From the NCBI GenBank assembly GCA_009781535.1, contig WQXX01000022.1, positions 1 through 11,762 of the forward strand: a stretch of 11,762 bases of DNA. The letters run 5' to 3'. Under the pieces are notes generated by a model. It was given only the letters and a program-made list of their open reading frames with translations. It made no database searches and was not told the DNA's origin. The number at the start of each line of letters is the position of its first letter. Position 1 is the stretch's first letter. Positions 6,785 through 11,762 of the stretch are shown here, one piece after another. A program made the position numbers and the translations under genes. Source of the DNA: Coriobacteriia bacterium. GTDB lineage: Bacteria; Actinomycetota; Coriobacteriia; Coriobacteriales; UBA8131.

Positions 6785-9017
6785 GTGGGTCTTGAACGAG
6801 AGGCTTCTTGCGTTTTCTGATCTTGTCCTCTTTGGCTTTTCTATCAGCTGCTTCCAGTAAAGCAGGTTGAGCATGCTGGGCTGGGTCTTTTCCTACCGAT
6901 CGCAGGTATTCGATCTCCTTGACGCGCGCGATGAGGTAATCTCCAGCGCCGCGCGCACCGTCTCCGATGTCAAAGATATTGCGTTCAAGGACCTCGGTGA
7001 TGCGGGTTTGATACTCCTTGCTACGCGCGAGCAGATCGGCGACGGTTTCTGCAAGAGTGTCAAGCTTATCGGGGTCAACTGAGATGCCAATTTCATCTCG
7101 CATGGAGATCTCCAGAGGCACGATCGGCAAAAGATGGTACTCAGGGTTCATCACCTTCATGGGGGTATTGATGAACAGCGAAGGTTTCTTGGTGGCGTAC
7201 GAGAACTCCTGGGCGATGGTAGACCAGTCGGTGATGACAAGATCGGAGCGATAGACGGTTTCGTTTGAGGAAAAGTCAGTCTCAAAGATCAGTATGCCGC
7301 CCTGTATGTCAGGCTCCAAGCAGGCGTTGGCGTAGCGGCTGATAAGAGCCTCCATACGTGCTGGGAAACGTTTAACATATTCCGGGTGCGGGCGCACGAT
7401 AATACGGTAGCCTTGTCCAAGCAGGCTTGCAAGCATCTCGTCAATACAAAGATCAAGAAGATTATTAGCCTGCCATGAGGGCGCGATAAGGATTTGTTTG
7501 TGCGAATCTGCTGGATGGGTATCTGCCGCATCCAGTCCCATCGTCCTGACTCGCTCTAATAGCTCGTCTAGCAATCCATAACCGGTCTTTACGAGGGTCT
7601 TCTGCGGCAGGTTGTAGAGTTTTTCCAATTCACGAACCTCTTCGATATGATTAGGGCCATATACAAAGATGGTGTCGAAGTTATCGAGCGCGCTTTTCCT
7701 CAATACGAGATGCAACGATCCCATGCTATGGTCGAGATAGATGTACTCAACATCCTTGCGCACGAGGGAGCGTTTAATCTGGAAGCACTCAAGGTCCGGA
7801 GTTGTCATCAAGACGATATCGGCGTCCATCTTCATCATAAATGCGATGAGAGCCTTATGCCCAATGTAATAGGGGACGATCTGAGGATTCTCGGTTTGGA
7901 AAATGCGGTCATTGGGGTCGTTGGTCACATAGTGGATGATGATATTTGAGCGCTCGGTTACATAAGAGACGATAGCCGAGAAATACTTCCAAAAGCCGCT
8001 TCCTTCGGAATAGACAACGAGGTTCTTCTTAAGCCCTTTGGCAAAAAAGCGCTTGCTATCGGTTTTTTCTCGTTTAGCCAAGATGCGCGCTTGCGCATAC
8101 TTTGCAGTGCGCTGCGCGCGCGTAAGCTTAACAGGCATGACGCGGTGTGCATAATCGATGTACTTCTTAGGGCTGTAGATGAGGTTGCACAAAGCCAGAA
8201 CCGGAATCGAGAGAAGGTTGCCAGCTGTCCAATACAGACCAAATCCACAGGGCAATACCAACGCAAAGTAGCTGGAAAACGCTATAAGGAATATCGTCAT
8301 GCCCCATTTGCTAAAGAATCCAGCCTCTGCCTGTAACACGTTATAGCGGTTTTGCACCAGGCATAAAACCAAAGCGCTTAAGCCAGACAAGATGGGAAAG
8401 ATTAACGTTAATTCGCTAAATTGCGGCACGGCGGCAAGGTCGAAGCCAAAGAATGAGACGTCTATGGAAAGTATCTGTGCAACGGCTGATGCAAGAGTAT
8501 CTGTACCGCCCGAGCCTGCTTGCGTGAAGGCGGAAGGGTTGCTTTGCACCGTCTCCAAAACCATCACCTGCGTGCCCCAGCCCAGACCGCTTACCGTGGT
8601 TTCGAGGAGTTCTGCTGTGCGATTGGTCAAAGTTGTGATGGTCTGGCTGCCTAGATGAAGAAGGTGCTGCAAAGGATTATAGATGACATTGATAAGTCCA
8701 AGAATCAGAGGGATTTGGATGAGCAAAGGCAGGATGCCCTTTATAGTGCTGTAGCGTTCCTTTTTGTATAAGGCTCTGGTTTCTTGCATGACAAGCTCGC
8801 CGTTGCCGCCGTTGCGTAGTTTGATATCTGCAAGCTCAGGCTGCATCTTGACCATTTTGATGGAGTTCTTCTGGGCGATGAGCGACAGAGGAAAGAGGAT
8901 GATCTTAGTCAGAAGCGTGAACAGAAGAATCGCCGCCCCGTAATTACGGAGCAGCTCGAAGCACCAGTACATGATGTACCCGAGCGGCGTGCCTATCAGG
9001 CTGATGAGAGCATCCAT
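6774..9017 (-). CDS. Fusion: YidC/Oxa1 insertase-like domain + TagF-type CDP-glycerol glycerophosphotransferase
   Basis: The 747-residue protein reads on the minus strand from ATG at 9017; upstream in-frame is a stop (9021-9023), so this start is firm although no Shine-Dalgarno is evident. Residues 1-285 are a YidC/Oxa1 membrane insertase: TLLTKIILFPL (34-44; the usual hydrophilic-groove Arg is Lys38), KMVKMQPELADIK (54-66), LPLLIQIPLILGL (97-109), and later helices near 205-225, 240-260 and 265-282, ending in GLYWTAGN. After a basic linker (290-330), residues 331-690 resemble the CDP-glycerol glycerophosphotransferase family (TagF/TarF/TarL): YLDHSMGSLH (428-437), VRPHPEY (541-547) and SDLVITDWSTIAQEF (591-605). 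This family polymerises or primes glycerol- or ribitol-phosphate teichoic acid from CDP-alditol. The C-terminal 60 residues are basic and unrecognised. Fusing the transferase to an insertase-like bundle would anchor it in the membrane. Function of the YidC part, insertase or anchor, is open. Confidence 0.85.
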   Translation of the reverse strand: MDALISLIGTPLGYIMYWCFELLRNYGAAILLFTLLTKIILFPLSLIAQKNSIKMVKMQPELADIKLRNGGNGELVMQETRALYKKERYSTIKGILPLLIQIPLILGLINVIYNPLQHLLHLGSQTITTLTNRTAELLETTVSGLGWGTQVMVLETVQSNPSAFTQAGSGGTDTLASAVAQILSIDVSFFGFDLAAVPQFSELTLIFPILSGLSALVLCLVQNRYNVLQAEAGFFSKWGMTIFLIAFSSYFALVLPCGFGLYWTAGNLLSIPVLALCNLIYSPKKYIDYAHRVMPVKLTRAQRTAKYAQARILAKREKTDSKRFFAKGLKKNLVVYSEGSGFWKYFSAIVSYVTERSNIIIHYVTNDPNDRIFQTENPQIVPYYIGHKALIAFMMKMDADIVLMTTPDLECFQIKRSLVRKDVEYIYLDHSMGSLHLVLRKSALDNFDTIFVYGPNHIEEVRELEKLYNLPQKTLVKTGYGLLDELLERVRTMGLDAADTHPADSHKQILIAPSWQANNLLDLCIDEMLASLLGQGYRIIVRPHPEYVKRFPARMEALISRYANACLEPDIQGGILIFETDFSSNETVYRSDLVITDWSTIAQEFSYATKKPSLFINTPMKVMNPEYHLLPIVPLEISMRDEIGISVDPDKLDTLAETVADLLARSKEYQTRITEVLERNIFDIGDGARGAGDYLIARVKEIEYLRSVGKDPAQHAQPALLEAADRKAKEDKIRKRKKPLVQDPLNV

Positions 9018-9092
9018 AGTTTAGTCATGGTACACATTCGATATGGATTTTACAAGCTGTTGCTACGTCGCAAAGGAGGGTGCGGGGAAAAG

Positions 9093-9149
9093 GTCAGCTC
9101 ATGTCAGCTAATGTCAGCTCTTGTCAGCTCTTGTCAGCTGACGTCAGCT
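9093..9149 (-). repeat. Six GTCAGCT copies at 10-bp spacing (array upstream of the YidC-TagF gene)
   Basis: GTCAGCT occurs at 9093, 9103, 9113, 9123, 9133 and 9143, each followed by a variable trinucleotide, giving an exact 10-bp period. On the minus strand the unit is AGCTGAC. The array fills much of the 126-bp gap between the sulfatase-like gene and the YidC-TagF gene, 76-132 bp upstream of the latter's ATG; the last copy overlaps the sulfatase stop codon. A 10-bp period puts every copy on the same face of the helix, as in arrays bound by regulators or by iteron-binding proteins. Each AGCTGAC also carries TGA, and because 10 is not a multiple of 3, the copies put stops in all three frames. 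Short tandem duplication (minisatellite) is the simplest alternative. Confidence 0.85.
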
Positions 9150-11429
9150 GATGAAAGTGCCGGACGCTACCTTTATCTGCTCGACAAGTTCCCAGTTATT
9201 CCAATCACGCGCATCGCCGACGATACGGTACTTCGCAAGCAGGTAATCCCAGCTTCCTTGTCCGGTGCGGAAACTGTAGCGATTGTAATAATACCGCTCG
9301 CTTCTTTCTCCTTCAGCGACATCAAAATATGTACGACCCCATGGCGTTGGATCCCCACCTGCCGCCTCAACACAGGTGGCACGCATGTTGGCAAGAGAAA
9401 CGGGAGCGTTGTTATACTGCAAAGGGGTTCCTGCGGAGCCAGAAGGCTTGACGAACAGTCCGACGAGCATCGGTTTTTCCAGGAGGCCGTCGGTATGATG
9501 CACTGGATGGTCTCCAGTTATGATGATCGTTGCGTCCTCGTAGATACCCAAACGTTTCATCTGTTCGAAATACTCGTTCAGGATATGAAAGCAACCCATT
9601 GTCTGCTCAAGCAGCGGCGCCCCCTTCTCAACATACTGCGCGTTTGCGTCCATAATCCAAGGGCTATGGGAACCGTTGAGATGATAATAGGTGAACTGCG
9701 GCTCATTGGTCAGTCTAAGACCGTCGTTCACAAGCTTATGGTAGAACAGGGGATCATCTCCCCAATACGGGTCAGCACCGCTGACCTTAACCCCAATACT
9801 CCGGTAACTGAGTATGTCCGGATGAAGCCAGAAGGGGAACTTAAGCGCAAGCGGAGCGTTCTTAAGCAAGGTGAGGCGGAAGAGCTGCAAGGATGCTCTC
9901 AGGTAATTGATACCAAAGACGCCATCATCGAGGTTATCCGCCAAGCCTTCCAGCTGCTTCTCCCTGGTATAGACGTACGGAGGCTCAGCATACAGACTGC
10001 TGTGGAAACCCTGACTGCGGATGTCGGTGATAAAGGAGCGCTGGTTGGTATAGGCGTTCGCAATGTAGTCCTCACTAGGTATGGATGGGTCATACGGCAC
10101 GTCGGTTATGAGATTGACGACAGAGGGAAAGGTCATGTTATATACCGACACGTTATTCGTAAAACGCGTGAAGCCATCGAGGTTGTCGAAGAAATGAGGG
10201 TCGACCGCAAGGATCTCATGGATGAAGTCCTCATCCAACATGTCGACGATGAAGATAAGCACGTTGCCATTTGAAGAGACGTCATACAGACCCTCGACGG
10301 ACAAGACCTGGGTTGTTCCGCTCGGTTGCTCTGTTTGCCATTCATTTACAGGTGGGAGGATGCTGAACAAGGCTACCAGCTGTACGGCGATGAGCAATGA
10401 AGGTGCAAAGAGTGCAAACCTCCAGAAGAACCTCCGTATCTTTTCTTTGCGGAGAAGACCGAAAATGAAGATGATTGCAAAAACTGCCAACCAAAATAGC
10501 AAATTAAAGATTACATTGGGGACGCCGAGGTCTGTCCACCCGACCGATTGCCCCATAAGCTCTCCGAGCTCGGCATTGAAAACCGTGCTCTGGATGTATC
10601 CACAGACGAGCAGCGAAAGCGCCAGACAGAGCATGAAGTCAAAGATGCGCCCCCTGAAGCAGAGCGATATGAGAAACACAATGGCGAATATGACTAACCC
10701 AAAAATGAGGACAGGCCCGATGATCTCTGCAAAGGAGAAAATGAGCTGAGAGCTATTCGCGATGACTGATTCCGTCATGCTGAAGATGCCGTAGGTCATG
10801 GCAGTTGCAGCAGCGATGAGTATCGACGGCAGCCAGCGTTGTTTGCGGCTGCGTGTATCGTCCCATAACCAATGACCGAAAGCCTTGATGGCACCCAGGA
10901 AAGATTGCTTCTTGCGGCTCTCGTCGCCCGCTTCATGAGTGGATTCCAGCTTGGGTGCGGAATCTGACTCGATCTTTTCTGTTGACGAGGAACCATACGC
11001 CAGCGCGGTATAGGTCTTGCATACAGGGATAGGATAATCGAGAATTCCAGCGGCGAGCGCTTCTTCCTCCGTAAGAAGCGCTGACGCACCTGGCAAGCCA
11101 GGTGCGTCAGTTTTGTTTTCTTCTGACTTAGCGTCAGAAGGAGTATCAGAAATGGTCGCCGGGTTTTGCTGTTTACCCTTCGTGTCTCTGTTTCTCAGGC
11201 GGCTTGTTAGCGCATGCAAGGTCACTCTGAGGTTCGTGATTATTATCCGGAATCTATACAGGAATATGCTGAGCGAGACCCCAAGAGTGATTACGATAGC
11301 AGCAGCGACTTGGATGATATAGGTTGTCGTTGCTGGGTCGATGTAAGCCCACGCTGGCGTGACCCACACGAACATGAAGGCAAGGAACCAGTATGCTGTA
11401 AGGATGGCTATGCGTTTTCTAGAACTCAT
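9144..11429 (-). CDS. Sulfatase-fold membrane phosphotransferase (LTA synthase/EptA-like)
   Basis: The 761-residue protein starts at the ATG at 11429 (minus strand) with only a weak AGG upstream. Residues 8-28 are a signal-anchor-like helix ending PAWA, directly followed by YIDPATTTYIIQ and a second helix (about 36-57). Residues 80-195 are a hydrophilic, low-complexity linker. A bundle of about five helices follows (200-220, 232-257, 263-280, 305-325, 336-358). Residues 385-700 are an extracytoplasmic sulfatase/alkaline-phosphatase fold: NVLIFIVDMLDE (Asp396 metal region), YNMTFPS (Thr433, the likely nucleophile), LNGSHSPW (His588) and IIITGDHP (Asp640, His641). Membrane enzymes of this form move phosphoglycerol (LtaS, OpgB) or phosphoethanolamine (EptA type) onto polymers. 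Its neighbours, a CDP-alcohol maker and a glycerophosphotransferase, point to surface polymer decoration. The substrate cannot be read from the sequence; GDHP in place of the more usual GDHG is a small oddity. Confidence 0.75.
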   Translation of the reverse strand: MSSRKRIAILTAYWFLAFMFVWVTPAWAYIDPATTTYIIQVAAAIVITLGVSLSIFLYRFRIIITNLRVTLHALTSRLRNRDTKGKQQNPATISDTPSDAKSEENKTDAPGLPGASALLTEEEALAAGILDYPIPVCKTYTALAYGSSSTEKIESDSAPKLESTHEAGDESRKKQSFLGAIKAFGHWLWDDTRSRKQRWLPSILIAAATAMTYGIFSMTESVIANSSQLIFSFAEIIGPVLIFGLVIFAIVFLISLCFRGRIFDFMLCLALSLLVCGYIQSTVFNAELGELMGQSVGWTDLGVPNVIFNLLFWLAVFAIIFIFGLLRKEKIRRFFWRFALFAPSLLIAVQLVALFSILPPVNEWQTEQPSGTTQVLSVEGLYDVSSNGNVLIFIVDMLDEDFIHEILAVDPHFFDNLDGFTRFTNNVSVYNMTFPSVVNLITDVPYDPSIPSEDYIANAYTNQRSFITDIRSQGFHSSLYAEPPYVYTREKQLEGLADNLDDGVFGINYLRASLQLFRLTLLKNAPLALKFPFWLHPDILSYRSIGVKVSGADPYWGDDPLFYHKLVNDGLRLTNEPQFTYYHLNGSHSPWIMDANAQYVEKGAPLLEQTMGCFHILNEYFEQMKRLGIYEDATIIITGDHPVHHTDGLLEKPMLVGLFVKPSGSAGTPLQYNNAPVSLANMRATCVEAAGGDPTPWGRTYFDVAEGERSERYYYNRYSFRTGQGSWDYLLAKYRIVGDARDWNNWELVEQIKVASGTFIS
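11056..11140 (+). terminator. Three consecutive hairpins, one intrinsic-terminator-like, antisense within the sulfatase gene
   Basis: Three perfect inverted repeats lie side by side: 11056-11065 with 11073-11082 (AGCGCTTCTT, 7-base loop); 11081-11094 with 11097-11110 (14-base arms from CTGACGCACC, 2-base loop); and 11120-11127 with 11133-11140 (CTTCTGAC). The middle stem is directly followed on the + strand by TTTTGTTTT, the full pattern of a rho-independent terminator. On the minus strand it encodes the linker TDAPGLPGA of the sulfatase-like protein. GCGTCAG occurs at both 11104 and 11131, so CTGACGC at 11081 could pair with either. It would stop antisense transcripts, if any are made. Confidence 0.55.
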
Positions 11430-11483
11430 ACATTCTGTACCTGTCTTTGACTTTACGTGACAACACCAGTTTCGCTTGATGAT

Positions 11484-11489
11484 ATTGTA
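11484..11489 (-). promoter_or_regulatory. Possible -10 element for the sulfatase-like gene
   Basis: Minus-strand TACAAT lies about 55 bp before the ATG at 11429, between the large palindrome and the gene. No good -35 hexamer stands 16-18 bp upstream, where the palindrome edge begins. The call rests on the hexamer and location only. Confidence 0.25.
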
Positions 11490-11499
11490 TCTTAATAAA

Positions 11500-11592
11500 C
11501 AGAAAATAGTTCCGTTATTGGCTACCCCCGCACCCCTGCGGGCTACAAGCCTGCAGGGGTGCGGGGGTAGCCAATAACGGAACTATTTTCTG
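11500..11592. repeat. 93-nt near-perfect palindrome, terminator-like
   Basis: Arms 11500-11539 and 11553-11592 are exact reverse complements over 40 bases (outer end CAGAAAATAGTTCCG, inner GC-rich part CCCCCGCACCCCTGC). The inner 13 bases pair further, apart from one G-T at 11540/11552, leaving a 3-base loop. The centre is GC-rich and the outer ends are A/T-rich, so both strands show a stem followed by a T-rich tail, as in bidirectional terminators. It lies between the RhuM remnant and the sulfatase-like gene, both on the minus strand. Its size, about twice a normal terminator stem, and perfection also fit a small non-coding repeat element or a recent inverted duplication. No target-site duplication is visible at its ends. 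Confidence 0.85.
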
Positions 11593-11607
11593 ATCGTGTA
11601 TATCTTT

Positions 11608-11762
11608 CTACGCAGTATGTTCCAAAATGGAACATACTGCGGTTTCAGCTAACTCTCCCTCTTTGAAGATATTACCGAGGTGCTTGGTAACAGCCGGACG
11701 ATTTACGTCGAACAGTAAGGCAATCTGCTTTTGCGACATCCAAAGCATTTCCTGCCGGAATA
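11608..11762 (-). pseudogene. rhuM: RhuM-family protein, N-terminal remnant (5' end outside window)
   Basis: On the minus strand the frame enters the window at 11762 and stops with TAG at 11608-11610, showing 50 residues. The text FRQEMLWMSQKQIALLFDVN, then RPAVTKHLGNIFKEGEL and SILEHTA, matches the start of RhuM-family proteins: a helix-turn-helix-like first domain (QKQIALLF...RPAVTKHL) followed by (V)CSILEHTA. Complete members continue with a DGK-Y-...-FYNLDAIISVGYRVNS-type stretch and run to roughly 300 residues, but here a stop follows EHTA at once. In the +1-shifted frame the next codons read R-R-K-I-Y-T-I-R-K then stop, which resembles the missing continuation (as in DGKIYT), so a small indel is likely. 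RhuM genes are often tied to mobile or accessory regions; the function is poorly known. It is a decayed gene, or at best a very short DNA-binding peptide. Confidence 0.75.
11611..11641. repeat. 31-bp palindrome at the RhuM truncation point
   Basis: Perfect 13-base arms CGCAGTATGTTCC (11611-11623) and GGAACATACTGCG (11629-11641) flank AAAAT. On the minus strand it encodes the end of the RhuM remnant (AVCSILEHTA), and the premature TAG follows immediately at its edge. No T-run of note follows on the minus strand. It could be a binding site, a hairpin that promoted the deletion, or chance from the local codons. Confidence 0.75.

Noticed and set aside
9093..9149. CRISPR array for the six phased repeats
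   Set aside because: Units of 7 bp with 3-bp spacers are far too short for CRISPR, and no cas gene is present.
9027..10274. Long + strand open frame (415 codons)
   Set aside because: It lies antisense to the sulfatase-like gene, whose reading shows a full fold with conserved motifs; the + frame gives no domain and low-complexity composition.
11500..11592. Complete insertion sequence at the large palindrome
   Set aside because: There is no transposase frame and no visible target-site duplication; only a 93-nt palindrome.

Overview
The window looks like the right end of a prophage joined to host cell-envelope genes of a Gram-positive bacterium. The host genes (a YidC insertase fused to a TagF-type CDP-glycerol transferase, a sulfatase-fold membrane phosphotransferase, and a LicC-type cytidylyltransferase fused to a CobD/HisC-type PLP enzyme) suggest a teichoic-acid-like or phospho-decorated surface polymer. 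My best guess for the group is Coriobacteriia (Actinomycetota), from overall impression of gene content and moderate GC. I could not test this.

Region 1 (1-4805, all + strand) is a late phage module with genes packed head to tail and good Shine-Dalgarno sites. It holds the C-terminal part of a tail structural protein, a baseplate-hub-like protein, a tail-collar/receptor-type protein with paired HxH motifs, a one-helix membrane protein, an SPP1-type holin, a protein with two CBM5/12-like carbohydrate-binding repeats, and a GH25 endolysin with a 22-proline linker and two LysM domains. The order is tail tip, then lysis, which usually marks the end of a siphovirus-type prophage. The 173-bp gap after the endolysin is the likely phage/host junction, though no attachment site is recognisable.

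Region 2 (4979-11429) holds three large envelope genes. The + strand gene (4979-6784) encodes the cytidylyltransferase/PLP fusion and converges on, and overlaps by 11 bp, the - strand YidC-TagF fusion gene (6774-9017). Upstream of the latter, also on the - strand, lies the sulfatase-like gene (9144-11429). A working model is that the first enzyme makes a CDP-activated amino-alcohol phosphate (possibly CDP-ethanolamine from phosphoserine), while the YidC-TagF and sulfatase-fold proteins build or decorate a phosphodiester polymer at the membrane. This combines domain recognition with inference.

Region 3 (11430-11762) holds a 93-nt near-perfect palindrome and the N-terminal remnant of a RhuM-family gene on the - strand. 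RhuM stops early, directly after a second perfect palindrome.

Several DNA-level structures stand out: six copies of GTCAGCT at exact 10-bp spacing between the two - strand envelope genes; an antisense intrinsic-terminator-like hairpin series inside the sulfatase gene; a 29-bp palindrome inside the CBM gene; and a hexamer tandem repeat encoding the endolysin proline linker. The most notable protein-level features are the two domain fusions.
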